Shown one piece after another: positions 55,052-63,413 of a stretch of DNA of 64,000 nucleotides. The position numbers were made by a program, and so were the translations under genes. How positions within the stretch are numbered: the first letter of the stretch is position 1; each line of letters starts with the position of its first letter. This stretch comes from Rhizobium sp. AC27/96 (GTDB taxonomy: Bacteria > Pseudomonadota > Alphaproteobacteria > Rhizobiales > Rhizobiaceae), in assembly GCF_001692325.1 (NCBI RefSeq), contig NZ_LXKN01000001.1, forward strand, positions 434,001 to 498,000, given 5' to 3'. Under the pieces are notes generated by a model. The model saw only the letters and a program-made list of their open reading frames with translations, made no database searches and had not been told where the DNA came from.

Positions 55052-56842
55052 ATGCATCGTTATCGCAGCCACACATGCGCCGCCCTGCGCAAGTCCGACG
55101 TCGGTTCGACTGTCCGCATCTCCGGCTGGGTTCATCGCGTCCGAGATCATGGCGGCGTGCTGTTCATCGACCTTCGCGACCACTATGGCATCACCCAGGT
55201 CGTCGCCGATCCCGATTCCCCGGCGTTTAAGTTGGCCGAAACTGTCCGTGGCGAGTGGGTCATCCGCATCGACGGCCTGGTGAAGGCCCGCACGGAAGAT
55301 ACCGTCAACAAGAACATGCCGACCGGCGAAATCGAGCTTTACGCTCAGGAGATCGAAGTGCTCTCCGCCGCCAAGGAATTGCCGCTGCCGATCTTCGGCG
55401 AGCCGGATTATCCGGAAGACGTGCGCCTGAAGTATCGCTTCCTCGATCTGCGCCGCGAAACGCTGCACCGGAACATCGTCAAGCGCACGCAGGTCATTTC
55501 CTCCATGCGCCGTCACATGGGTGAAGTCGGCTTTACCGAATATACGACCCCGATCCTGACGGCCTCGTCGCCGGAAGGCGCGCGCGACTTCCTCGTGCCA
55601 TCGCGCATCCATCCCGGCACCTTCTACGCACTGCCGCAGGCGCCGCAGCAGTACAAGCAGCTGCTGATGGTCGCCGGTTTCGACCGCTACTTCCAGATCG
55701 CGCCGTGCTTCCGTGATGAAGACCCGCGCGCCGACCGTCTGCCGGGGGAATTCTACCAGCTCGACCTCGAAATGAGCTTCGTCACCCAGGAAGACGTCTG
55801 GAACACGATGGCACCGCTGATGACGCAGGTGTTCGAGGAGTTTGCCGATGGCAAGCCCGTCACTAAGGAATGGCCGCGCATTCCCTATGACGTTGCCATC
55901 CGCAAGTATGGCTCCGACAAGCCCGACCTGCGCAACCCGATCGTCATGGAAGCCGTCACCGAGCATTTTGCCGGCTCCGGCTTCAAGGTCTTCGCCAATA
56001 TGATCGCCTCCAACCCGAAGGTCGAAGTCTGGGCCATCCCGGCCAAGACCGGTGGTTCGCGCGCGTTCTGCGACCGCATGAACGCCTGGGCGCAGAGCCA
56101 GGGCCAGCCGGGCCTCGGCTATATCTTCTGGCGCAAGGAAGGCGAAAAGCTTGAGGGTGCCGGCCCGCTCGCCAAGAACATCGGCGAAGAACGCACGGAT
56201 GCGATCCGCACCCAGCTCGGCCTCGATGACGGCGACGCCTGCTTCTTCGTCGCTGGCGATCCGTCCAAGTTCTACAAGTTTGCCGGTGAAGCCCGTACCA
56301 AGGCCGGCGAAGAGCTGAACCTGGTCGATCGCGATCGCTTCGAGCTGTGCTGGATCGTCGACTTCCCGTTCTTCGAATGGAGCGAGGAAGAAAAGAAGGT
56401 CGATTTCGCCCACAACCCGTTCTCGATGCCGCAGGGTGGTCTCGAGGCGCTGCAGAACCAGGATCCGCTCACGATCAAGGCGTTCCAGTACGACGCCGTC
56501 TGCAACGGCTTCGAAATCGCTTCGGGCTCGATCCGTAACCAGTCGCCGGAAACCATGGTCGCTGCCTTCGAAAAGGTCGGCCTCAGCCAGGCCGACGTCG
56601 AGGAGCGCTTCGGTGGCCTCTACCGCGCCTTCCAGTATGGTGCGCCTCCGCACGGCGGCGCTGCCTTCGGTATCGACCGTATCGTCATGCTGCTGGTCGG
56701 CGCCAAGAACCTGCGCGAGATCTCTCTGTTCCCGATGAACCAGCAGGCGCAGGACCTCTTGATGGGCGCTCCCTCGGCCGCAACGCCGACGCAGCTGCGC
56801 GAACTGGCCATCCGCCCGGTACCGCCGGTGAAGAAGGACTAA
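55052..56842 (+). CDS. aspS: Aspartyl-tRNA synthetase
   Basis: Class II aminoacyl-tRNA synthetase charging tRNA-Asp. Alphaproteobacterial enzymes of this type are often non-discriminating and also charge tRNA-Asn; I cannot tell from this window. The protein is 596 residues with an OB-fold anticodon domain ([34 protein letters not shown]), the class II motif 2 ([20 protein letters not shown]) and motif 3 ([11 protein letters not shown]), plus the bacterial GAD insertion (about 310-420). The ATG at 55052 begins the family sequence; an upstream in-frame start adds 29 residues from the repeat-adjacent DNA. A terminator follows. Confidence 0.97.
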   Translation: MHRYRSHTCAALRKSDVGSTVRISGWVHRVRDHGGVLFIDLRDHYGITQVVADPDSPAFKLAETVRGEWVIRIDGLVKARTEDTVNKNMPTGEIELYAQEIEVLSAAKELPLPIFGEPDYPEDVRLKYRFLDLRRETLHRNIVKRTQVISSMRRHMGEVGFTEYTTPILTASSPEGARDFLVPSRIHPGTFYALPQAPQQYKQLLMVAGFDRYFQIAPCFRDEDPRADRLPGEFYQLDLEMSFVTQEDVWNTMAPLMTQVFEEFADGKPVTKEWPRIPYDVAIRKYGSDKPDLRNPIVMEAVTEHFAGSGFKVFANMIASNPKVEVWAIPAKTGGSRAFCDRMNAWAQSQGQPGLGYIFWRKEGEKLEGAGPLAKNIGEERTDAIRTQLGLDDGDACFFVAGDPSKFYKFAGEARTKAGEELNLVDRDRFELCWIVDFPFFEWSEEEKKVDFAHNPFSMPQGGLEALQNQDPLTIKAFQYDAVCNGFEIASGSIRNQSPETMVAAFEKVGLSQADVEERFGGLYRAFQYGAPPHGGAAFGIDRIVMLLVGAKNLREISLFPMNQQAQDLLMGAPSAATPTQLRELAIRPVPPVKKD

Positions 56843-56869
56843 GATCCTTCAGGCCCGTTCAGAAATACA

Positions 56870-56897
56870 AAACCCGGCGACCGAAATCGCCGGGTTT
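56870..56897 (+). terminator. Terminator after aspS
   Basis: AAACCCGGCGA and TCGCCGGGTTT form an 11-bp perfect stem with the loop CCGAAA, followed by TTG TTTC. The 29-base sequence 56869-56897 recurs exactly at 58931-58959. Confidence 0.85.
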
Positions 56898-56921
56898 TTG
56901 TTTCGGATATTGGGCACAGGT

Positions 56922-57026
56922 TAGAGCATTTCCAGGAAAAGTGCACAGCGGTTTTCCGTCCGGAAATGCGTAAAAACAAGAAGATAGAGCGTTTTCGCGA
57001 TTCGAGGAAAAGCGAAAGTGCTCTAG
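56922..57026. repeat. Rhizobial palindromic repeat touching the end of the serine hydrolase gene
   Basis: About 105 bases bounded by TAGAGCA (56922-56928) and its complement TGCTCTA (57019-57025). Two internal palindromes are seen: one around GCATTTCC...GGAAATGC and one from AGAGCG to GTGCTCT. The type is familiar from many Rhizobiales intergenic regions. Its right edge covers the stop codon of the serine hydrolase gene (57023-57025). Confidence 0.72.
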
Positions 57027-58192
57027 ATCGCGGCATAGACCGCTTTGGCGAGATCAATCGTGAATTGGCCCCACATGCCTTCGAGCGCCGTGTTGGTCAG
57101 CGCCACCACAGTCAGCTTTTTCCGAGGGTCCACGAACCAGCTGTGACCGTATACGCCACCCCATTTGATCGTGCCCGCCGAGAAGGGCACTTGAGCGGCG
57201 AGGGGATCGGTGATGACAGACCAGCCATAGCCGAAACCGACGCCGGTCTGCAGAGCCTGCATATGTCCATCAGCCTGATCGGTCATCATCGTCTTCACGG
57301 TATCTGCCGCCAAGAGCGGTGCGCCACCCCTCTGTATGGTCTCCAGAATTGTGAGGATATCATGCGCCGTTCCGGCCATGCCCGCGCCGCCGGAATGATA
57401 GGAGCCGGGATCGAAGATCCTGTCAGGTGCAAAGCGGATCACACCGTCGAGTATCGGAACGAGCGTGCCGTCTTCCATTCGTTGCGGCTCTGGGCTCCCA
57501 TTCACGTAATTGCCCGAGAGGCGGCTGCGATCCCGAACCGAGAATGCCGTATCGGAAAGGCCGAGAGGCTTCGTGACAAGCTCTGCGACTACATCGCCCA
57601 GCGCGCGGCCGGTCTCCTTTTCGATGATGCCGCCGAGCACATCCATCGCCAGCGAATAGCGCCAGTTTTCGCCGGGTGCGAACAGAAGCGGAGCGCTGGA
57701 AAGGCGCCTGAGATTTTCTGCGATCGCAAGACCGGGCGTGTCGAGGCCATCGGACACACCGGCGCGATGATAGGGGCCGTCCTGTTCCTCGGCGAATGTG
57801 TAGCCAAGCCCGGAAGTGTGCGTGAGGAGATGGCGGATACGAATAACGGCCTCGGTTCCATCCGGCAGGCGTGGCCGGAAATCCGGCAGCCATTTGGTGA
57901 TCGGATCGTCGAGCCCGATGCGACCCTGTTCCACAAGCCGCATGGCGGTGATGGCGACGATCGGCTTGGTGATGGAGGCAAGGCGGAAGATGGTATCCTC
58001 TCGCACCGCCACCTTGTTCTCGCGATCAGCCAGACCGGCGGCGCGCCGAAAGATAAGCTCTCCATCTCGGGCGACCATAACGACGGTGCCGACCAGCCTC
58101 TTGTCCGCCAGGGCGGAATCGACAGCGGCATTGACGCCTTCGGCAAGGTTGCCTCGGCTCGGGCGCGCGGAATTTTCCAGGGGAAGACTCAT
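57023..58192 (-). CDS. Serine hydrolase (beta-lactamase class C/esterase family)
   Basis: A 389-residue protein of the beta-lactamase-like serine hydrolase family. The SxxK nucleophile is in IFRLASITKPIV, the tyrosine motif YSLA lies near residue 195 (WRYSLAMDVLGG), and the KTG-equivalent region is in the C-terminal third near HSWFVD. No signal peptide is visible from the start used here (ATG at 58192). An in-frame extension to 58378 would add 62 residues that run into the TetR gene and is unlikely. The family includes esterases, peptidases and lactone hydrolases; the substrate is unknown. It is divergent from a TetR gene that probably controls it. Confidence 0.85.
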   Translation of the reverse strand: MSLPLENSARPSRGNLAEGVNAAVDSALADKRLVGTVVMVARDGELIFRRAAGLADRENKVAVREDTIFRLASITKPIVAITAMRLVEQGRIGLDDPITKWLPDFRPRLPDGTEAVIRIRHLLTHTSGLGYTFAEEQDGPYHRAGVSDGLDTPGLAIAENLRRLSSAPLLFAPGENWRYSLAMDVLGGIIEKETGRALGDVVAELVTKPLGLSDTAFSVRDRSRLSGNYVNGSPEPQRMEDGTLVPILDGVIRFAPDRIFDPGSYHSGGAGMAGTAHDILTILETIQRGGAPLLAADTVKTMMTDQADGHMQALQTGVGFGYGWSVITDPLAAQVPFSAGTIKWGGVYGHSWFVDPRKKLTVVALTNTALEGMWGQFTIDLAKAVYAAI

Positions 58193-58217
58193 GGAGCAAA
58201 ACCTTCTATAATCACAA

Positions 58218-58270
58218 TGACCATTCCTGAATAAACCAGATTGGAGATTATTTCTAGAGTGACCATTGTG
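58218..58270. promoter_or_regulatory. Candidate TetR operator between hydrolase and regulator
   Basis: The octamer TGACCATT occurs twice as direct repeats (58218-58225 and 58260-58267), and the outer bases CACAATG (58213) and CATTGTG (58264) are inverted. This lies in the short divergent spacer between the serine hydrolase and TetR start codons, the usual place for a TetR operator. It is weak evidence. Confidence 0.35.
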
Positions 58271-58921
58271 AAAAATAATGAAGCGGCCGAAAATTCTGCG
58301 CCGCGCAAACGCGGCCGCCCGCCCGCCTTCGATCGCGAGACCGTTCTTGCCGCCGCACGGGATACATTCTGGAAGCATGGATATGACGGCTCTTCCATTG
58401 CCGACCTGACGGCTGCAATGGGAATTACGCCCCAGAGCCTCTATGCCGCCTTCAATTCAAAGGCAGATCTCTATCGTGAGACGCTCGAGCAATATCGCCG
58501 CATGCCGCGGCCTGAACCCGGTAATCCCTTTCAGGAGAAGGTGGATACGGTGACAGCCTTCGAGCGCTTCCTGACGAATTCGGCCAGGATATTCACAGCA
58601 CCCGAACATCCGAAGGGCTGCATGATTTCGACGGCGGTGCTGAATTGTGCCGAGGAGAACGAGCCGATCGCCCATCATGTCGCGTCCATGCGCCTGCAGA
58701 CGCTGGATATCTTCACCGCCCGGATCGAGCGCGGCATTGCGGAGGGTGATATGCGGCCCGATGCCAATGCCCGCTCGCTGGCGCGCTTTCTCGGCGCAAT
58801 CGTGCAGGGCATGTCCGTGCAGGCGAGGGACGGCGCGACGACGGATGAGCTGCTCGCCCTTATCGTCCATGGCTTGAGCGAGCTTCGCAAGTATCAACTC
58901 CCCACGACAGTTGGCCTTTGA
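58259..58921 (+). CDS. TetR family transcription regulator
   Basis: About 220 residues. An N-terminal helix-turn-helix (KRGRPPAFDRETVLAAARDTF, GYDGSSIADLTAAMGITPQS, LYAAFNSKADLYRETLEQY) is typical of TetR regulators. The C-terminal ligand-binding domain is unlike any I can name. The start is uncertain: GTG at 58259 or 58268, or TTG at 58241. GGAG lies 12 bases before 58259. It is divergent from the serine hydrolase, which it probably represses, with the inducer unknown. A terminator identical to that of aspS follows. Confidence 0.85.
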   Translation: MTIVKNNEAAENSAPRKRGRPPAFDRETVLAAARDTFWKHGYDGSSIADLTAAMGITPQSLYAAFNSKADLYRETLEQYRRMPRPEPGNPFQEKVDTVTAFERFLTNSARIFTAPEHPKGCMISTAVLNCAEENEPIAHHVASMRLQTLDIFTARIERGIAEGDMRPDANARSLARFLGAIVQGMSVQARDGATTDELLALIVHGLSELRKYQLPTTVGL

Positions 58922-58931
58922 CGGCAAAGAA

Positions 58932-58959
58932 AAACCCGGCGACCGAAATCGCCGGGTTT
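58932..58959. terminator. Terminator after the TetR gene, identical to the aspS terminator
   Basis: The same 11-bp stem and CCGAAA loop as at 56870-56897. It lies between the convergent TetR gene and the secreted-protein gene and can serve either. The 29-base identity with the aspS terminator is exact. Confidence 0.8.
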
Positions 58960-58983
58960 CCATATCGTTCGGTGAATGACCGA

Positions 58984-60171
58984 TCAGTCGTTCGACGAAA
59001 CCTTGAGGCCGATGACCTGCGGGATCGAGTTCGGAGCGCCCATGGCAGCACCGATGATCATAGGCACCGGAACCGGCTTGCCCGGAGCGGCGGAGATTGT
59101 CAGGCTCTTCGGATTGTCGAGATAGGAGCTGACGGCAGCCGCTACGGCGTTCTGCAGTTCCGGAACGTTGAGCTGCGCCATCATGATCGGCGTCATCGCC
59201 TTCAGCGTGTCGGCGAGCTGCTTGCCCGTGACGCCCTGCTGCTTGCCAGCGAAATCAAGCGCGCGAGCCGTGATCGACGCATCGTCGAAACGGATCTTGG
59301 CGCTGTTGAACGTCAGCTGCTGAAGAAGGCCGAGCATGGCGAGGCCGGCAGACTGCTGTGCTTCCTGCTGGTTCGGGTTGGAGCGTACGGTCTTGAGCGC
59401 ATCCTGCATCGACTTTGCGAAGGCGGGCGTGTAGCCGGAAATGCTGAAGGCCAGGTTCAGCTTGCCGATATCCCTGAAATCGAAGGAATATTCGCTGATG
59501 TCGATCGTGCCGGGGCCGATTTCCCAGCTGCCCTTCATGGCGATCGTGCCATCGACCTGCTGCAGCTTCAGCGCCTCGATGGCTTCCTTGGCCTTCGGGT
59601 CGTCAACCTTGCTGAGATCGCCCTTTACGCCGTTGATCTTGGCGTCGAAGTCGAGGCCCGACTTGTCGTCGCGCTTCTTCATGTTGGCATCGGCGCCCTC
59701 GATCGAGAACACTTCGTCGCCGTCCTTGCTGACGGACACGGCGCCTGCATGGGCGCTCTTGTAGTAGAGAAGCGAGGTCAGGTCGCCCTTGGAGGCGTCA
59801 GCCGGGATCTCGACACCGGTCAGCTTCAGGTCGGTGGCGGAAATGGCTGCGCCATCCTTGTCGAAATCGACATCCGCAAAATCGATTTCGTCGATCGTGT
59901 AGCCGCCATTGCTCTCTTCAACGCCATCAAGGGTGATGTCGCCGAGCGGAATGCTGTTGTCCAACCCGGCCGCCTTGAGGGTCGCGCCCTTCAGCGTCAC
60001 AGTGGTGCCGTCCACATCGACACCTTCGGCAGCGATCGAGCCGCCCTGCTGGGCGTAGACGTCGTTGATCTTCTTCAGGAGGTCATTGCCGTCAAGCGCG
60101 AAGGCTGAGCTGGCGAAAGACAGGATGGCGGCGCTGCTCAGCATCAGCCGCGTGGTCCGGTAGAAAGTCAT
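58984..60171 (-). CDS. Secreted protein of unknown function
   Basis: A 395-residue protein with a signal peptide (MTFYRTTRLMLSSAAILSFA then SSAFALDGND). The mature part is acidic, has no cysteine and carries repeated beta-rich segments rich in Asp, Gly and Val (ITLDGVEES, IDFADVDFDKDG, LKLTGVEI). It is followed by a more helical region with glutamine-rich stretches and a hydrophobic C-terminus. I recognise no catalytic motif and no named family. A good GAGGAAA ribosome site precedes the ATG. It is divergent from parC across 234 bases. It is probably periplasmic. Confidence 0.78.
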   Translation of the reverse strand: MTFYRTTRLMLSSAAILSFASSAFALDGNDLLKKINDVYAQQGGSIAAEGVDVDGTTVTLKGATLKAAGLDNSIPLGDITLDGVEESNGGYTIDEIDFADVDFDKDGAAISATDLKLTGVEIPADASKGDLTSLLYYKSAHAGAVSVSKDGDEVFSIEGADANMKKRDDKSGLDFDAKINGVKGDLSKVDDPKAKEAIEALKLQQVDGTIAMKGSWEIGPGTIDISEYSFDFRDIGKLNLAFSISGYTPAFAKSMQDALKTVRSNPNQQEAQQSAGLAMLGLLQQLTFNSAKIRFDDASITARALDFAGKQQGVTGKQLADTLKAMTPIMMAQLNVPELQNAVAAAVSSYLDNPKSLTISAAPGKPVPVPMIIGAAMGAPNSIPQVIGLKVSSND

Positions 60172-60405
60172 GATGGCGTTTCCTCGTTAAGACGGTGGTA
60201 TCTAGGCGGGGGGTGTACATATTCAGCGTGTACTGCCGCGATTTATATTGATCTTTCTCTAAAAATCCAATGACAAAGACAATTGCGAGCAGGTGCAGCA
60301 AAAATGTGTCTGTCTTCGCATGGAAAGATGCCTGAAAGGCCTTCATCCACAAGTGCTTTCCGCTGATTTCTTGCCGGGAATCGCGATCTTCTATAGTCAA
60401 GGGCC

Positions 60406-62664
60406 ATGGGACAAAATCTGACTCCGCCGTCTGGTGATGGCGACGACAACATCCTTCCAGTCGATCTGAAGGCGGCACTCGAAGAGCGCTACCTGGCCTA
60501 TGCCTTGTCGACCATTACGCAACGCGCGCTTCCCGACGTTCGCGACGGTCTGAAGCCGGTGCATCGGCGTATCGTCTATGCGATGAGCGAGATGGGGCTG
60601 CGCCCCAACGCCGCTTTCCGCAAATGCGCGAAGATCGTCGGCGAGGTGATGGGTAACTATCACCCGCATGGCGACCAATCGATCTACGATGCGCTGGCGC
60701 GCCTGGCGCAGGATTTCTCGCAGCGCTACACGCTGGTCAACGGCCAGGGCAATTTCGGCAATATCGATGGCGATAGTCCGGCCGCGATGCGCTACACCGA
60801 ATCCAAGATGACGGCGGTGTCCGAACTGCTGCTCGAAGGCATCGATCAGGATGCCGTGGATTTTCGCGACACCTACGACGAGTCGAATTCCGAGCCGATC
60901 GTTCTGCCGGGTGCTTTCCCGAACCTGCTTGCCAACGGCTCTTCCGGTATCGCAGTCGGCATGGCGACCTCCATTCCCTCGCATAATGCCCATGAGCTCT
61001 GCGACGCCGCGCTGCATCTGATCAAGGATCGCGATGCCACGGTCGAGAAGCTGGTGGAGCTTTATATTCCCGGCCCGGATTTTCCGACCGGCGGCATTAT
61101 CATCGACGATCGCCGCAGCATCATCGAGAGCTACAAGACCGGCCGCGGCGGTTTTCGCGTCCGCTCCAAATGGGAGATCGAGGATCTCGGCCGCGGCGGC
61201 TACCAGATCGTCGTTACCGAAATCCCCTTCCAGGTGCAGAAGTCCCGGTTGATCGAGAAGATCGCCGAGCTGCTTATTGCGCGCAAACTGCCGCTGCTCG
61301 AAGACATCCGCGATGAATCCGCCGAGGATATCCGCGTCGTTCTCGTGCCGAAGAGCCGCAGCGTCGATGCGACGATCCTGATGGAATCGATGTTCAAGCT
61401 CACCGAGCTTGAGAGCCGCTTCCCGCTCAACATGAACGTTCTGTCCATGGGCCGCATTCCCAAGGTCATGGCGCTGAACGAAGTGCTGAAGGAGTGGCTG
61501 GATCATCGCCGCGAAGTTCTGTTGCGCCGCTCGCGCTTCCGGCTTGCCGCCATTGAAAAGCGGCTTGAGATCCTCGGCGGCTTTCTGATCGCCTATCTCA
61601 ATATCGACGAGATCATCGCCATCATCCGTGAGGAAGATGAGCCGAAGCCCGTGATGATGGAGCGGTTCGGCCTCACCGATAATCAGACCGAAGCGATCCT
61701 CAATATGCGGCTGCGCTCCTTGCGCAAGCTGGAGGAATTCGAAATCCGCAAGGAATTCGACGGCCTCAGCAAGGAAAAGGCCGACATAGAATCGTTGCTC
61801 GCCTCGGAGGAGAAGCAGTGGCAGACGGTCGCCTGGGAAATCGGCGAGGTGAAGAAGAAATTCGCCAAGGCCACCGAGATCGGCCGCCGCCGCACGCAGT
61901 TTGCCGAAGCGCCCGAGGCCGATGACGCAGCGATCCAGCAGGCGATGATCGAGAAAGAGCCGATCACGGTCGTCGTCTCTGAAAAGGGATGGATCCGTGC
62001 CCTGAAGGGGCATATCTCCGATACAGCGACGCTGACCTTCAAGGAAGGCGACGCGCTGAAGGTAGCCTTCCCGGCCCAGACGACCGACAAGATCCTCATC
62101 ATCACGACAGGCGGCAAGGCCTATACGCTCGGCGGCGACAAGCTGCCCGGCGGGCGTGGTCATGGCGAACCGCTGCGCATCATGGTCGATATGGAGAATG
62201 ACCAGGATGTGCTGACGGCCTTTGTCCATGATCCCCAGCGCAAGCAACTGATCGCCTCGACGGCCGGCAACGGCTTCATCGTGGCCGAGGCGGAACTGGT
62301 CGCCAATACCCGCAAGGGCAAGCAGATCATGAATGTCTCCTATCCCGATGAGACGAAGCTGTTGGTGCCGATCTCAGGCGATCATGCTGCCGTGGTTGGC
62401 GAGAACCGCAAGATGGTCATCTTCTCGCTGTCGCAGGTGCCGGAAATGTCGCGCGGCAAGGGTGTGCGCCTCCAGCGCTACAAGGATGGCGGCGTCGCCG
62501 ACATCAGATGCTTCGCGATCGCCGATGGCCTGACATGGGAAGACAGCGCTGGCCGCACCTTCACCAAGACCAAGGATGATCTGGCCGAATGGCTGGGCGA
62601 CCGCGCCAGCGCCGGCCGCGCCGTGCCGAAGGGCTTCCCGAGAAGCGGCAGGTTTTCGGGGTGA
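60406..62664 (+). CDS. parC: DNA topoisomerase IV subunit A
   Basis: Cleavage-rejoining subunit of topoisomerase IV, which decatenates daughter chromosomes. The protein is 752 residues. The breakage-reunion domain includes [15 protein letters not shown], the catalytic Tyr in [12 protein letters not shown] and [12 protein letters not shown]. The C-terminal beta-pinwheel (about 500-740) is present. It is assigned to ParC rather than GyrA by its length and start ([20 protein letters not shown]). AAGGG lies before the ATG. parE is not in the window. Confidence 0.94.
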   Translation: MGQNLTPPSGDGDDNILPVDLKAALEERYLAYALSTITQRALPDVRDGLKPVHRRIVYAMSEMGLRPNAAFRKCAKIVGEVMGNYHPHGDQSIYDALARLAQDFSQRYTLVNGQGNFGNIDGDSPAAMRYTESKMTAVSELLLEGIDQDAVDFRDTYDESNSEPIVLPGAFPNLLANGSSGIAVGMATSIPSHNAHELCDAALHLIKDRDATVEKLVELYIPGPDFPTGGIIIDDRRSIIESYKTGRGGFRVRSKWEIEDLGRGGYQIVVTEIPFQVQKSRLIEKIAELLIARKLPLLEDIRDESAEDIRVVLVPKSRSVDATILMESMFKLTELESRFPLNMNVLSMGRIPKVMALNEVLKEWLDHRREVLLRRSRFRLAAIEKRLEILGGFLIAYLNIDEIIAIIREEDEPKPVMMERFGLTDNQTEAILNMRLRSLRKLEEFEIRKEFDGLSKEKADIESLLASEEKQWQTVAWEIGEVKKKFAKATEIGRRRTQFAEAPEADDAAIQQAMIEKEPITVVVSEKGWIRALKGHISDTATLTFKEGDALKVAFPAQTTDKILIITTGGKAYTLGGDKLPGGRGHGEPLRIMVDMENDQDVLTAFVHDPQRKQLIASTAGNGFIVAEAELVANTRKGKQIMNVSYPDETKLLVPISGDHAAVVGENRKMVIFSLSQVPEMSRGKGVRLQRYKDGGVADIRCFAIADGLTWEDSAGRTFTKTKDDLAEWLGDRASAGRAVPKGFPRSGRFSG

Positions 62665-62736
62665 GCAAGCCAGGTAAGGCCGAGGACGTGGCCCGAGCCC
62701 CGTAAAGGGGGGAGGCTCTGTCCGGCAGGTGGAGAA

Positions 62737-63126
62737 TCAATCGGCGTAGGGTATGCAGACGTCACGTAGGAAACGTGACGCGCCTTCCTTATTAATTTCG
62801 CCAGCGGCAACGGCAACGACGAAAGCATAGAGGTTGGCATCCGTCGTCTGTATTTGATAGCCGTTGTCCATGAGGAAGACGGCTGCCGCTACAATGGCGA
62901 TGCGCTTGTTACCATCTACGAAAGCGTGATTTTTCGCTAAGCCGAACAGATAGGCTGCTGCCAGATCTATAATATCCTCGGTACCGTACTGAAATTTATT
63001 AATCGGACGCGCCAAGGCGGATTCGAGGACTCCTTCGTCTCTCAATCCATAGGAACCGCCGAAACGCTTGATTTGTATCTTGTGCAGCTGCTCGATGAGC
63101 GCTCTTGTCAGGAAGGTAACCGGCAT
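62737..63126 (-). CDS. Doc/Fic-family toxin
   Basis: A 129-residue Fic-fold protein. The active-site loop is HAFVDGNKR (residues 67-75), with the catalytic His. True Fic AMP-transferases have DGNGR, while phage P1 Doc, a kinase acting on EF-Tu, has DANKR; this protein has features of both. It is preceded by an AbrB-type antitoxin gene whose stop overlaps its ATG (TAATG), so this is a toxin-antitoxin pair. It should inhibit growth when the antitoxin is lost. It lies on the minus strand, convergent with parC. Confidence 0.88.
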   Translation of the reverse strand: MPVTFLTRALIEQLHKIQIKRFGGSYGLRDEGVLESALARPINKFQYGTEDIIDLAAAYLFGLAKNHAFVDGNKRIAIVAAAVFLMDNGYQIQTTDANLYAFVVAVAAGEINKEGASRFLRDVCIPYAD

Positions 63127-63347
63127 TATTCAGCCAATTTCTTGAGAGCGACCTTATATTGATCCATGAAGCGCTGTGCGTGCTCCATTTGGCGCGCAAA
63201 ATCAGCGTCAGTCGGCTGCATGAGCAAGCCACCATCCTTCAGGCTAATTTCCAACGTATCGCCAGCGCCAAGACCAAGCTGATCGAGAACTTCCTTCGGA
63301 ATAATCACGCCTTCGGAATTGCCGATTTTGCGGATGACGACGTTCAT
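63126..63347 (-). CDS. AbrB/MazE-type antitoxin
   Basis: A 73-residue SpoVT/AbrB-fold protein (MNVVIRKIGNSEGVIIPKEV, LGAGDTLEISLKDGGLLMQP), typical of MazE/VapB-type antitoxin DNA-binding domains. The C-terminal part (ADFARQMEHAQRFMDQYKVA) is helical and would bind the toxin. The GAGTTGAGAT before the ATG includes a ribosome site. It is the first gene of the pair and likely represses its own promoter. Confidence 0.86.
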   Translation of the reverse strand: MNVVIRKIGNSEGVIIPKEVLDQLGLGAGDTLEISLKDGGLLMQPTDADFARQMEHAQRFMDQYKVALKKLAE

Positions 63348-63413
63348 ATCTCAACTCTCCAATGTAATAACGAAGTTATAACATCGAGCGGCAATGATAT
63401 CAACACACCGACG

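Noticed and set aside
54773..56653. 626-codon minus-strand open frame opposite aspS
   Set aside because: Shadow of the highly conserved aspS gene; its composition is unlike real proteins.
60208..60229. GTGTAC direct repeats upstream of parC
   Set aside because: Two six-base copies in an AT-rich gap are too short to support a regulatory call.
60397..62247. 616-codon minus-strand open frame opposite parC
   Set aside because: Shadow of parC; the domain motifs of ParC are all in the plus-strand frame.
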